This document shows, in pieces, positions 47,384 through 57,020 of a stretch of 64,000 bases of DNA. Under the pieces are notes generated by a model that saw nothing but the letters and a program-made list of their open reading frames with translations, was not told where the DNA came from and did no database searches. The DNA comes from Roseovarius arcticus (GTDB lineage: Bacteria; Pseudomonadota; Alphaproteobacteria; Rhodobacterales; Rhodobacteraceae): NCBI RefSeq assembly GCF_006125015.1, contig NZ_SZZN01000001.1:1426001-1490000 (forward strand), in the 5' to 3' direction. The number at the start of each line of letters is the position of its first letter. Position 1 is the first letter of the stretch. The position numbers and the translations under genes are program-made.

Positions 47384-49572
47384 CAGCGCATCTCAAGGTC
47401 GATGAACCCGATCGCCGCAACCGGCTGGACGACATGGTGCAGGGGGTGTTGGGCGCCGGCCTCGACCGCCCCGACGGTCCTGCCAAGGTAACAGGCACCG
47501 CGACTTACGCCCATGAATGGCAGATTGACGGGATGGCACATGGGGTATTCGTGCGTGCAACCGTCGCCGCAGGCACGCTGACGGGCATTAACGAGGACAC
47601 TGTGAAAGCCATGCCGGGCGTGCTTGGCGTCTTCAGCGGCGAGCGCTTCTTGCGCAATCCTGCTCAGGGAACGGCCAACGAGGCGCCGGTGCAGGGCTCG
47701 ATAAATATCGCTTATTTCGGGCAGCCGGTGGCGTTGGTCGTCGCCGAGACATTCGAGCAAGCGCGCCATGCGGCACATGCGACCGTTTTGCAGATCGACG
47801 GCGGTGAGGCGACGGTCGACCCTGAGAGCGCCGATTGGGAGACACCCGATGGCAAGCAATCCAACATGGGCGACCTTGACGACGCCATGTCGACAGCGGC
47901 GCACCGGATCGACGTGACGTATACCACGCCCAGCCACAATAGTGCCGCGATGGAGCCGCACGCCTCGATAGCGTCGTGGGAAGACAGCAAACTGACACTG
48001 CGCGGCTCCTACCAGATGTTAAAATACAATCGCAATGAACTGGCCGATGCGTTGGGGATCGATCCTTCGGATGTGCGGATCCTGTCGCCGTTCGTCGGCG
48101 GCGGGTTCGGCTCAAAACTGGGTATCGCCCCCGAGGCAGTGGGCGCCGCGTTGGCGGCAAAGGAACTGGACCGGCCCGTTGCTGTCGCTCTTACGCGACC
48201 TCAGGTTTTCGAGGCGACGATGCGGCGCTCCGAAACCCGTCAGCGGGTGCGAATTGCGGCAGATGCGGATGGGCGCCTGACCGGGATCGGTCACGAGGCT
48301 TGGGTTTCGAACCTGCCGGATGAGGAATTCTCCGAACCCGTCACGCAGGCCACTCCCTTCGTCTATCGGGGCGAGAACCGCGAGATCGGCCATCACATCG
48401 CCCGCGTGAACCGCACCTGCGCCGGATCGGTCCGCGCGCCGGGCGAAGCGGTAGGCATTACAGTGATGGAGAATGCGATGGATGAATTGGCCCACGAGGT
48501 GGGGGTTGATCCGGTCGAACTGCGCCTGCGCAACATTCCTGATCGCGATCCGTCACAAGACATCCCCTTTTCGTCCCACCGGTTAGAGGAAGCGCTGAAA
48601 AGCGGTGCAGAGGCGTTTGGCTGGAACAAGCGCGATGCGAAGCCCGGTAACCGGCGGGAGGGAAATTGGCTGATCGGCATGGGCATGGCATCCGCGGTGC
48701 GTGTCAACATCCTTTCGGAGTCCAAGGCCCGCGTGACGCTGCAGCCGGATGGAACGGCTTTGGTCGAAACCGACATGACCGACATTGGCACCGGCACCTA
48801 CGCGATCTTGACGCAACTTGCCGGTGAAATGTTGGGACTGCCCGTCGACCGGGTGCGCTGCGTTTTGGGCGACACGGACCTGCCACCTGCGTCCGGGTCG
48901 GGTGGTTCTTGGGGCGCATCCTCGTCAGGGACATCGGTGTTTCTTGCCTGCGAAGAACTGCGGCGCGAGATCGCAGGCAAGCTCGGTGTTGACGAAACTG
49001 ACCTCACGCTGAAGGACGGGCACGCCATCGCGGGCAATCGCAAGGTGCCGCTAAGCAATCTGGTCGATGCGCCGATGACCGTCGAAGGTCACGTGGAACC
49101 GGGCGACACCTCTGATGCGGTGCGCCAAGCCACTTGGGGCGCCTATTTCGCAGAGGTCGCCGTGGACGCCGCAACAGGGGAAGTGCGCGTACGCCGTATG
49201 CACGGCACCTTCGCGGCGGGGCGAATTCTCAATGCCAAGACGGCCCGCTCGCAATGTTTGGGCGGCATGACCTTCGGGATCGGCATGGCCCTGACCGAGG
49301 AACTGATCCACGACCCGCGTGACGGCCACGTGGTAAACCACGACCTCGCTGAATATCACTTGGCTGTGAATGCAGATGTGCCGCAAATCGACGTGGTTCT
49401 GCTGGAGGAACGCGACCCTTGGGCCAACCCGATGCAGGCGAAAGGCATCGGAGAACTCGGAATTTGCGGCGTGGCGGCGGCGATCACGAATGCAATTTTC
49501 AATGCCACAGGGGTACGGGTGCGGGACTATCCGGCGACACTGGACAAGATACTTGGCGGACTAGAAGGCTGA
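47380..49572 (+). CDS. Molybdenum aldehyde oxidoreductase, molybdopterin subunit (PaoC-like)
   Basis: A 730-residue catalytic subunit that oxidises aldehydes to acids at a molybdenum cytosine dinucleotide centre. Cofactor-binding parts are [27 protein letters not shown] and [17 protein letters not shown]. The base Glu692 lies in GIGELGICG, the position of the active-site glutamate of PaoC. No PaoD/XdhC-type maturation factor is encoded nearby, so cofactor insertion must depend on a gene elsewhere. Confidence 0.93.
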   Translation: MTAHLKVDEPDRRNRLDDMVQGVLGAGLDRPDGPAKVTGTATYAHEWQIDGMAHGVFVRATVAAGTLTGINEDTVKAMPGVLGVFSGERFLRNPAQGTANEAPVQGSINIAYFGQPVALVVAETFEQARHAAHATVLQIDGGEATVDPESADWETPDGKQSNMGDLDDAMSTAAHRIDVTYTTPSHNSAAMEPHASIASWEDSKLTLRGSYQMLKYNRNELADALGIDPSDVRILSPFVGGGFGSKLGIAPEAVGAALAAKELDRPVAVALTRPQVFEATMRRSETRQRVRIAADADGRLTGIGHEAWVSNLPDEEFSEPVTQATPFVYRGENREIGHHIARVNRTCAGSVRAPGEAVGITVMENAMDELAHEVGVDPVELRLRNIPDRDPSQDIPFSSHRLEEALKSGAEAFGWNKRDAKPGNRREGNWLIGMGMASAVRVNILSESKARVTLQPDGTALVETDMTDIGTGTYAILTQLAGEMLGLPVDRVRCVLGDTDLPPASGSGGSWGASSSGTSVFLACEELRREIAGKLGVDETDLTLKDGHAIAGNRKVPLSNLVDAPMTVEGHVEPGDTSDAVRQATWGAYFAEVAVDAATGEVRVRRMHGTFAAGRILNAKTARSQCLGGMTFGIGMALTEELIHDPRDGHVVNHDLAEYHLAVNADVPQIDVVLLEERDPWANPMQAKGIGELGICGVAAAITNAIFNATGVRVRDYPATLDKILGGLEG

Positions 49573-50100
49573 TGGCATCTTGACTGATTTTGGCCCCGCG
49601 TTGAAAACGCAGATGACGGCGGCGGTAGGGTACCCTGCCAGCGCCGTGCGTTAGCAAAGTCGACGCGTAAATGACCGCTCTGCGCAAATCTGCCTGTTTT
49701 GATGCAGCGTTAACGGCGTGCGCAGCTTTTCGGTCCCTGTAATATTGGAGATCTGGCGGCAGAATATGACCGTCGCCGAAAGAGCGATGCGCTGTGGGAT
49801 GTCGCGGTGCAGGGACAAGATGATGGCGATCCAATCACCGATACACAATCAAATGTGCAATTGGGCCATTAGGCAAGGTCCAGAAAGGGGGGGGCGGCCC
49901 CTTTGTCTACCGGCATGCTGTATACCTAAAGCGTCTGACACGTTGGCGAGTGATCCGGCCTGGTGCCGATGCGGTTTTCCAAAGGTATGTATCTGACAAG
50001 GTTGTGATGCTCCAAAGCCGTCCAACGGCGATTCGGTTGTTCGAATAATCGGCGTTTTCGTTTACAATTGGCTGACCCTACCAACGCGGAAAGCCCTGAC
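49573..50100. other. Non-coding stretch
   Basis: About 530 bases without a recognisable gene. Short frames on the minus strand show no family. Confidence 0.4.
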
Positions 50101-51345
50101 ATGCCCAGCAAGATGCTTCGTTCTGTTCTGCTTATGACTGCGCTTTGCCCTCCTGCGGCCGCTTTTGCACTGCCCGACGGCGAAGGCCGGGAGGCCGTCG
50201 AAGCAATCTGCGCGGCCTGCCACCAAGTAAATCTGATCGAGCGTAGCTCGGGGTATTCATACGACGACTGGCGCTTTCTTACCTCCACGATGATTGACCT
50301 GTCGGATGATCCCGCGATGGAGGCCGAGATCCTCGACTATCTCGCCGAGAACTTCCCGCCCGGCGAGGGTCGAGCAGCGACACCCGCTTCGGGCCCGCTG
50401 ACCATCCGATTTGAGGAGTGGAAGGTGCCCACACTGGGCCAGCGCGCGCGCGATCCGGTAGAAGCACCTGACGGCCACATCTGGTGGGTGGGGCAATGGC
50501 AGGACATCCTCGGCCGGATTGATCCTGAAATCGGCTCAATGGAAGAATTCGACTTGCCCGCGGGCGCGCGGCCGCATTCAGTCAACGTTGGCCCTGACGG
50601 CGCCGTCTGGTACACAGGCAACCGCAATGCCACCATGGGCCGGTTCGACCCGGCAACCGGCGAAATTACTGAATACCCCATGCCAGTTGCGGCAGCACGC
50701 GACCCACACACCGCCGAGTTCGACGCAAGCGGTATCCTTTGGTTCAGCCTTCAGGGCAGCAACATGATCGGCCGACTGGATCCGGCAACAGGAGAGGTTC
50801 GGCTGGTCACCAGTCCGCGCGAAGGCTCGCGTCCCTATGGTGTGAAAATCGCCGCAGATGGCACGGTTTGGGTGGCCTGTAACGGCGCCAACTGTCTACT
50901 GCGCGTCGTTCCCGAGACGATGGAGATCACCGAGATACCCTTGCCCGAAAACGGCACCACTGTGCGCAGGCTGGATATTGATGAGGACGGGATCATCTGG
51001 TGGGTCAATTCCGGGCTGGGACGGCTGGGCCGCTACGATCCGGTGACAGGAGACATTGAGGAATGGGACTCGCCCAGCGGTCCGCGTTCGCACCCCTATG
51101 CTATCGCGGTCTTTGACGGGGCGGTTTGGTACAATGAAAGCGGGGTTCGGCCAGACATGCTGGTGCGTTTCGATCCTGAAACGAAGGCATTCCAGAGCTG
51201 GCCCATCCCTTCGGGCCCGGTGTATGCTGGTATTTTGCGGCACATGCGCACCACCCTTGATGGCGAGGCACTCCTGATCCACCAGAGCGGGACCAACCAC
51301 ATCGCCCGGGTGACCGTAGAGCGCGGCGGCGTGATGTCAGAGTGA
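50101..51345 (+). CDS. Cytochrome c-like domain fused to a Vgb-type beta-propeller
   Basis: A 414-residue exported protein from ATG 50101, with a signal peptide (LLMTALCPPAAAFA). Close behind it is a heme c motif Cys37-Ala-Ala-Cys40-His41. From about residue 100 on it has repeated blades such as DGHIWWVGQWQDILGRIDPE, DGAVWYTGNRNATMGRFDPA and DGIIWWVNSGLGRLGRYDPV, as in the streptogramin B lyase (Vgb) family. The heme domain suggests a redox role in the periplasm. True antibiotic lyase activity is doubtful. Confidence 0.88.
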   Translation: MPSKMLRSVLLMTALCPPAAAFALPDGEGREAVEAICAACHQVNLIERSSGYSYDDWRFLTSTMIDLSDDPAMEAEILDYLAENFPPGEGRAATPASGPLTIRFEEWKVPTLGQRARDPVEAPDGHIWWVGQWQDILGRIDPEIGSMEEFDLPAGARPHSVNVGPDGAVWYTGNRNATMGRFDPATGEITEYPMPVAAARDPHTAEFDASGILWFSLQGSNMIGRLDPATGEVRLVTSPREGSRPYGVKIAADGTVWVACNGANCLLRVVPETMEITEIPLPENGTTVRRLDIDEDGIIWWVNSGLGRLGRYDPVTGDIEEWDSPSGPRSHPYAIAVFDGAVWYNESGVRPDMLVRFDPETKAFQSWPIPSGPVYAGILRHMRTTLDGEALLIHQSGTNHIARVTVERGGVMSE

Positions 51346-51695
51346 CGCAATGCGCAGGGTCGTTCGGCTAGGCACAGTTGCTGACCGGACCATCAGGGCC
51401 TTGCCACCCGCCTGTTTCGCCTCGGCGAGTTCAACTTTTGAAGAGCGGCGTTTTGGAACGCCGCAGGCTGGCCTGATCTTTGAGTCCCGTTGCATTCGAG
51501 CGATAAGGTCTACGAAAGCCATATCTATGAAGGTGCTACCTGCGGCTTTCGCAATTACAACACCACTCGTTACGGTCAGGCGATGGCGAAACTCGCGCGG
51601 CAGCGGACACCTGATTGGCTCAAAGAATATCTGACCAGAAGGCCAAAATTATCAGAACCTGAGATGAGGCTGGGCCTGCGGGTCATCGCCTCAAT
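51346..51695. other. Non-coding stretch with possible gene remnant
   Basis: A stretch at about 51500-51690 (plus strand) reads YESHIYEGATCGFRNYNTTR and PDWLKEYLTRRPKLSEPEMR. It looks protein-like but has no start and no family I can name. It might be a transposase remnant. Confidence 0.3.
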
Positions 51696-52319
51696 TCATT
51701 TTATGTCTTGGTCAGATTTCTTTTCGGGCGTCTTCGCCCGGAGGATGGCTTTGATCCACAGCGCGGCGGCGACCGCCATCACCAGTGCGACTACAAACCC
51801 TATGAGATTGCTCATGATATCGGCCACGTCGGCGATCTGGTCAAAAAAGACATAGCCAAGCCCGACATAGATCGTGACCCAAAAGACTTCACCCAGAACA
51901 TCGCCCATTGTGAAGCGGACCCACGACAGGCCTGTCGCTCCTGCAATGAAATTCACCCAAGGCCCAAGTGGGGCCACGGCCCATGTCGAGAGGAACACGC
52001 CAAGAGTGCCGCGCCTGTCGATCAGCTTTCTTGCCCTGCCAAGAACAGCGGCGCGGCTTGGCGCGCGTTGCAGCCGCATTGTGATCGGCGTCCCCCATAT
52101 TCGCCCGATCACGTAGCCCGCCTGATCCCCAAACACGGCCCCAAGGAATGCCGCAGTCGAGACATGCCAAACTGAAAGATCGCCAGACGCAATGAAGGCA
52201 CCGCCGGTCAACATCATCAAAGACGTTGGGATCGGAATGGCCAGGCAGGACAGAAATGCCGATGCGAAGATCACATACACACCATACTGCGACACCAATT
52301 CGAAAATCGTTTCAGTCAT
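51696..52319 (-). CDS. DedA/VTT-family membrane protein
   Basis: A 207-residue inner-membrane protein of the DedA family. The motif FLSCLAIPIPTSLMML, the loop GDQAGYVIGRIWG and STWAVAPLGPWVNFIAGATG are family features; members act as lipid scramblases/undecaprenyl-phosphate carriers and support proton-motive force. It overlaps the small upstream gene by four bases. Confidence 0.9.
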   Translation of the reverse strand: MTETIFELVSQYGVYVIFASAFLSCLAIPIPTSLMMLTGGAFIASGDLSVWHVSTAAFLGAVFGDQAGYVIGRIWGTPITMRLQRAPSRAAVLGRARKLIDRRGTLGVFLSTWAVAPLGPWVNFIAGATGLSWVRFTMGDVLGEVFWVTIYVGLGYVFFDQIADVADIMSNLIGFVVALVMAVAAALWIKAILRAKTPEKKSDQDIK

Positions 52320-52684
52320 TTGCGCGGGCGATCTCTGAACGCGGCGATGGCGGCTTGCGCTTCTTCAATGAGCAGTTGGGGCGTCACACCCCGGTAATCT
52401 GCAAGCTGGGTCAGGCTCATCGGGCCGTTTGGTGGCGGACGTGGCGCATGGATTGCGTCTAGGATGACCTCTGGCGGCACTCCCCAAGACCGGGCGATGT
52501 AGCGCGGCGTCATCCATGTCGCGATGGTCAGCTCGCGTTCTGCGGGAGGTGGTCGGTTAATCCAGAATACTGCTGACCGGGCTCCAAAGACTGTCGCTGC
52601 GATAAGCGACAGGACGAGAATGACAGTTGCGATGGGGGCTGCGGCCCAGAGCCTGTTGAGGCGCTCACTAATCTGTCTTCTCAT
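52316..52684 (-). CDS. Small membrane-anchored protein of unknown function
   Basis: A 122-residue protein with one N-terminal membrane segment (APIATVILVLSLIAATVFG) and a periplasmic or cytoplasmic part containing two short similar helical segments (MTPRYIARSWGVPPEVILDA and MSLTQLADYRGVTPQLLIEE) that look like paired helix-turn-helix-like units. It overlaps dedA by four bases, so it is translationally coupled and probably helps that protein. No family name is claimed. Confidence 0.7.
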   Translation of the reverse strand: MRRQISERLNRLWAAAPIATVILVLSLIAATVFGARSAVFWINRPPPAERELTIATWMTPRYIARSWGVPPEVILDAIHAPRPPPNGPMSLTQLADYRGVTPQLLIEEAQAAIAAFRDRPRK

Positions 52685-52879
52685 CAGTCTGACGTTTCTT
52701 TCGAGTTCATTCCGGATTTCGGAATGGACAGCCTAGCGACAAGGGCGAAAAGGGTCCACGACGATGTCGCCCGCAGCGTCGACGCATCTGCACGATGTGG
52801 TTATGCGTCCCCGGTTTGTCCGGCCTGTCGGCGATGGTGTGAGAACGGCAAAGCATCTGAAGTTTTATCTTCGCCCCTA

Positions 52880-52910
52880 TTGACCTTCCAGTGGGTAGAA
52901 CCCTTATCTC
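52880..52910 (+). promoter_or_regulatory. CueR-type copA promoter with 19-bp spacer
   Basis: TTGACC (52880-52885) and TATCTC (52905-52910) are separated by 19 bases instead of 17. The spacer TTCCAGTGGGTAGAACCCT contains an imperfect dyad CTTCCA/TAGAAC. This is the layout of MerR-family promoters that copper-bound CueR distorts to activate. It lies 29 bases before the copA start. Confidence 0.8.
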
Positions 52911-52938
52911 TGTGGCGAAGCACTTGCAGGAGCCCTCA

Positions 52939-55446
52939 ATGTCGTCATCGCAAACTATTCGGCTATCAGTTCAGAACATGTCCTGCGCATCCTGCGTTGG
53001 GCGGGTTGAGCGCGCTCTGACACCTCTTACCGGAGTCGGCGATGTCAGCGTGAACCTTGCCAGCGAAACCGTTCAGGCGCAGATTGATGCGCCCGCACGC
53101 GTTTCCGAAATCGTGGCCGCGCTTGATACGGCTGGTTATCCTGCGCGCGTCCAGAGTGTTCGGCTGAATGTGGCGTCGATGTCTTGCGCGTCCTGCGTTG
53201 GGCGCGTGGACAAGGCGCTGGCGGCGGTGCCGGGTGTTTTGGATGTGAACGTAAATCTCGCGTCGGAAACAGCGACCGTGACCTATGCTGAGGGCGCGGT
53301 TCAACTGGATGATCTGCTCCGCGCTGCAAAGGAGGCGGGATATCCAGCAACACCTGTCGACGCCCGGGCGCATGAGGACACCAGCACCCGCAAGACCGAG
53401 GAGGCCCGCGCACTGGCACGCAAGACCATGCTGGCCGCCGCACTGGCGCTGCCGGTTTTTTTACTGGAAATGGGCGCGCATGTCGTGCCGGGGATGCATG
53501 ACCTGATTGGCAATACTATCGGGCATCAGACCAGCTGGATGATCCAATTCGTGCTGACGACCGTGGTTCTGGCTTGGCCGGGCCGCGCCTTCTACACCAA
53601 GGGGTTTCCGGCGCTACTTAAAGGTGCGCCCGACATGAACAGCTTGGTCGCGGTCGGTACCTCGGCGGCTTATACCTATTCGCTCATCGCGCTTTTCGCG
53701 CCAATACTGTTGCCCGAAGCCGCGCGCGCAGTCTATTTCGAGGCGGCGGCGGTGATCGTTGTGCTGATCCTTCTGGGCCGCTGGCTGGAGGCCCGCGCCA
53801 AGGGCCGCACCGGCGCCGCGATCCAGAAACTTCTGGGGCTTCAGGCGCGCACTGCACGGGTGCTGGTGGACGGAGAGCCGCAGGATATCGCTATTGAGCA
53901 GATTAGCACGGGTGCCACCCTTCTGGTGCGCCCCGGCGAGCGGATTGCGGTCGACGGCGAGGTAACCCAAGGCAGCGCCCGTGTTGATGAGAGCATGATC
54001 ACAGGAGAGCCTGTTCCGGTAGCCAAGGCCGAGGGCGATCCCGTTACCGGCGGCACCGTCAATGGCACCGGTAGTTTCCAGTTCCGCGCGACCCGCGTGG
54101 GGGCCGACACCACGCTGGCGCAGATCATTCGCATGGTCGAAGAGGCGCAAGGCGCAAAGTTGCCCATTCAGGGCATGGTGGACCGGATCACGCTTTGGTT
54201 TGTGCCCGCCGTTATGGCAGCCGCGCTGTTGACCGTGCTGGTCTGGCTTATCGTCGGCCCCGCGCCGGCCCTCTCCTATGCGCTGGTCGCAGGCGTCTCT
54301 GTGCTGATCATCGCGTGTCCTTGCGCCATGGGGCTGGCGACGCCGACCTCGATCATGGTTGGCACAGGACGGGCGGCGGAAATGGGCGTGCTTTTCCGCA
54401 AGGGCGACGCGCTGCAGCAATTGACTGGCGTCAGCGTCGTGGCCGTGGACAAGACCGGCACTGTGACCGAGGGGCGTCCTGAGCTGACCGATCTGGTGCT
54501 GGCAGATGGGTTCGAACGCGCCGAAGTGCTGGCCTTGGTGGCGGCAGTTGAGGCGCAGTCCGAGCATCCTATTGCCGAGGCGATCGTGAGGGCCGCCGAG
54601 GCCGAAGGCGCAGAGCGGCACAAAGTCGACAGTTTCGAATCCATCACCGGCTACGGCGTCCGCGCGCAAGTCGCGGGCCGCGACGTGCTGATCGGGGCAG
54701 ATCGCCTGATGGCGCGCGAAGGGCTGGAGACCGGCCCACTGGCGGACGCCGAGACGGACCTTGCCAGCCGTGGCCGCACCGCGCTTTACGCTGCAATCGA
54801 CGGGCAGGTGGCTGCGGTCATCGCAGTGGCCGACCCGGTGAAGCCGTCCAGTGCCGCCGCAATCCGTGCGCTGCATGACCTGGGGCTGAAAGTGGCGATG
54901 ATTACCGGCGACAAGCGCGAGACGGCTGAGGCCATCGCGCGGGAGACCGGCATTGACCACGTCGTCGCGGGCGTTCTGCCGGACGGCAAGGTCGCGGCGC
55001 TGGATGAATTGCGCGCAGGTGGCAAGGCGCTCGCCTTTGTCGGTGACGGGATCAATGATGCGCCCGCGCTGGCACATGCCGATGTCGGCATTGCGATTGG
55101 CACCGGCACGGACGTCGCCATCGAATCTGCCGATGTTGTGCTGATGTCGGGCGATCTGCGCGGTGTGGTAAACGCGTTTGAGGTGTCCACGCGCACGATG
55201 CGCAACATCCGGCAGAACCTATTTTGGGCGTTTGGGTATAATGTGGCGCTAATCCCGGTCGCGGCGGGCGTGCTCTATCCTACCTTTGGTCTGCTGCTGT
55301 CACCAGTTCTTGCCGCCGGCGCGATGGCGCTCAGCTCGGTCTTTGTTCTGACCAACGCCTTGCGTCTTCGCCGTGTCCGCCCGGCGATGGATGAGGTCGA
55401 AGCCGTGCGCCCAAACGCCACCCTTTCCCCTACACCAGCCGAATGA
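52939..55446 (+). CDS. copA: Copper-exporting P1B-type ATPase
   Basis: An 835-residue Cu+ efflux ATPase from ATG 52939 (AGGAG seven bases upstream). Two N-terminal heavy-metal domains have CASC (Cys16/Cys19 and Cys83/Cys86). The membrane copper site is Cys460-Pro-Cys462 (IIACPCAMG), the phosphorylated aspartate is Asp504 (DKTGTVTEG), SEHP is the family HP locus, and [10 protein letters not shown] is the hinge. The final helices carry YN and MALSS, typical of CopA. It is followed 13 bases later by cueR. Confidence 0.95.
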   Translation: MSSSQTIRLSVQNMSCASCVGRVERALTPLTGVGDVSVNLASETVQAQIDAPARVSEIVAALDTAGYPARVQSVRLNVASMSCASCVGRVDKALAAVPGVLDVNVNLASETATVTYAEGAVQLDDLLRAAKEAGYPATPVDARAHEDTSTRKTEEARALARKTMLAAALALPVFLLEMGAHVVPGMHDLIGNTIGHQTSWMIQFVLTTVVLAWPGRAFYTKGFPALLKGAPDMNSLVAVGTSAAYTYSLIALFAPILLPEAARAVYFEAAAVIVVLILLGRWLEARAKGRTGAAIQKLLGLQARTARVLVDGEPQDIAIEQISTGATLLVRPGERIAVDGEVTQGSARVDESMITGEPVPVAKAEGDPVTGGTVNGTGSFQFRATRVGADTTLAQIIRMVEEAQGAKLPIQGMVDRITLWFVPAVMAAALLTVLVWLIVGPAPALSYALVAGVSVLIIACPCAMGLATPTSIMVGTGRAAEMGVLFRKGDALQQLTGVSVVAVDKTGTVTEGRPELTDLVLADGFERAEVLALVAAVEAQSEHPIAEAIVRAAEAEGAERHKVDSFESITGYGVRAQVAGRDVLIGADRLMAREGLETGPLADAETDLASRGRTALYAAIDGQVAAVIAVADPVKPSSAAAIRALHDLGLKVAMITGDKRETAEAIARETGIDHVVAGVLPDGKVAALDELRAGGKALAFVGDGINDAPALAHADVGIAIGTGTDVAIESADVVLMSGDLRGVVNAFEVSTRTMRNIRQNLFWAFGYNVALIPVAAGVLYPTFGLLLSPVLAAGAMALSSVFVLTNALRLRRVRPAMDEVEAVRPNATLSPTPAE

Positions 55447-55459
55447 AGAGGGCGCTAGA

Positions 55460-55849
55460 ATGAACATCGGAGATGCTGCCACCCGGTCAGGCCTGCCAGC
55501 CAAGACGATCCGCTACTATGAGGATATTGGCCTCGTAAAACCCCTGCGCAGCGCCAATGGCTACCGGACCTTTCGCGATAGCGACGCGCACAAGCTGGCG
55601 TTCTTGGGCCGCGCACGCGCGCTCGGTTTTAGCATTGACGACTGCCGGAGCCTGATAAAACTGTATGAGGATACCGGCCGCGAAAGCGCCGAGGTCAAGC
55701 ATATCGCCGAAGAGCATCTGTCCCGGATTGACGAAAAAATCACCGAGCTGACCGAGATGCGTGCCACGCTCGCGACCTTGGTGCATGCCTGCGCGGGTGA
55801 TCATCGCCCCGATTGCCCAATTCTGGCCGACTTGGCGTCAAAGCAGTAG
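55460..55849 (+). CDS. cueR: Copper-responsive MerR regulator CueR
   Basis: A 129-residue MerR-family regulator. The winged helix starts MNIGDAATRSGLPAKTIRYY; the metal-binding loop has Cys111-x7-Cys119 (CAGDHRPDC), the CueR pattern for Cu+/Ag+/Au+. It directly follows copA in the same operon and is expected to activate the promoter at 52880-52910. Confidence 0.94.
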   Translation: MNIGDAATRSGLPAKTIRYYEDIGLVKPLRSANGYRTFRDSDAHKLAFLGRARALGFSIDDCRSLIKLYEDTGRESAEVKHIAEEHLSRIDEKITELTEMRATLATLVHACAGDHRPDCPILADLASKQ

Positions 55850-55925
55850 GACCTGACAGAGCCATAGGCGGCGGTAATCCTACCACAGCGCCTACCATTC
55901 ATCTCACCCAGTTGAAAAAGCGTAG

Positions 55926-56876
55926 CTAATGCACGCCAGTCCCTGCGTGCGGGATATCCAACCGGACGAACGTCGCCTCTGCGTTCAAAGAGCCATCGAC
56001 GTGCAGTCTGCCGCGACCGTGCAAATCAATCAAATGTGCCAAAACGTTTCGCGTTGCGGCAGGCATCAGTCGGGCGGGCGTAGAGGTATAAATTGCGCGT
56101 GCTAGGATCGCAGCCGTCGCAGGCGCCTTGCTTAGCTGCGCGAGAACCTCGCGTTCGCGCATTTGGCGGTGAGCAATCAGCCAGTCAAGACGCGAGGCGG
56201 CATCCGTCACGGGCGCGCCGTGACCGGGGTGCAGCACACTCGCACCAAGTTCCATCAGCCGCATACAGGAGGTCATGAATTGCGTCAGATCCCCGTCCGG
56301 CGGCGAGACGAGGGAACTGGCCCAGCCCATCACCAAATCGCCAGTAAAAACAGCATCATTCCATGCAAAGCACAGGTGATTACAGAAATGGCCGGGCGTC
56401 CATAACGCCTTGATCTGCCAGCCATCGCCGACGATCCACTCGCCATCAGCAAGGCAAACATCGGGCGCGAAATCCCCGTCGACCCCTTCGCCGCCGCCGA
56501 TCATCCCGCCAGCCGCCAGCCGCTGCATCATAGGGCTGCGCCCGGCGACGGCGTTCCCAAATGCCAGAATCGGCGCGCCTGTTACAGCAGCGAGGGGGCG
56601 TGCGAGTGGCGAGTGATCCAGATGGGCATGGGTTATGAGGATATGCGTGATGCTCTGGCCCTGTTCCAGCGCCGCCAGAATCGCGTCCATGTGCGCCAGA
56701 TTGTCCGGGCCGGGATCAATCACGGCAATGCCGCGCGTTCCAATGAGGTAGGTATTGGTGCCGCGATATGTCATCGGCGACGGGTTCGGCGCGAGTATTC
56801 GGCGCAGGCCGGGGGCAAGTGTAAAGGCCACCCCGGCGACCGGATCAAAGGTGTCGGGCTCGGGCAAACTTGGCAC
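55926..56876 (-). CDS. MBL-fold metallohydrolase (LACTB2-like)
   Basis: A 316-residue metallo-beta-lactamase-fold protein. The metal motif is His83-x-His85-x-Asp87-His88 (THAHLDHS), with further ligands in TPGHFCNH, FTGDLVMG and HPGHG. NTYLIGTRGIAVIDPGPDN and the C-terminal winged-helix-like part fit the LACTB2/glyoxalase-II-like group. It probably hydrolyses a thioester or RNA phosphodiester; no substrate is assigned. Confidence 0.88.
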   Translation of the reverse strand: MPSLPEPDTFDPVAGVAFTLAPGLRRILAPNPSPMTYRGTNTYLIGTRGIAVIDPGPDNLAHMDAILAALEQGQSITHILITHAHLDHSPLARPLAAVTGAPILAFGNAVAGRSPMMQRLAAGGMIGGGEGVDGDFAPDVCLADGEWIVGDGWQIKALWTPGHFCNHLCFAWNDAVFTGDLVMGWASSLVSPPDGDLTQFMTSCMRLMELGASVLHPGHGAPVTDAASRLDWLIAHRQMREREVLAQLSKAPATAAILARAIYTSTPARLMPAATRNVLAHLIDLHGRGRLHVDGSLNAEATFVRLDIPHAGTGVH

Positions 56877-57020
56877 TCCTCCGGGCAGCCACCGCAGGCT
56901 GGCGATGGCCAGATTACCGCTGTGGCGCCGCGCCGTCCAGCGGGGCGGGGCGCGGCATAGCGTGAACCTATATGAACACCTCTGCTTGCGCCCGCTCGGG
57001 TGCGTGGCGTAGCGTCTGGC

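Noticed and set aside
51490..51690. Possible transposase fragment (CGFRNYNTTRYG region)
   Set aside because: Protein-like but too short and without a catalytic motif to name a family; left as a non-coding stretch with a note.
53614..55077. 487-codon open frame opposite copA
   Set aside because: Antisense to the conserved P-type ATPase core, His/Arg-rich translation, no recognisable motifs.
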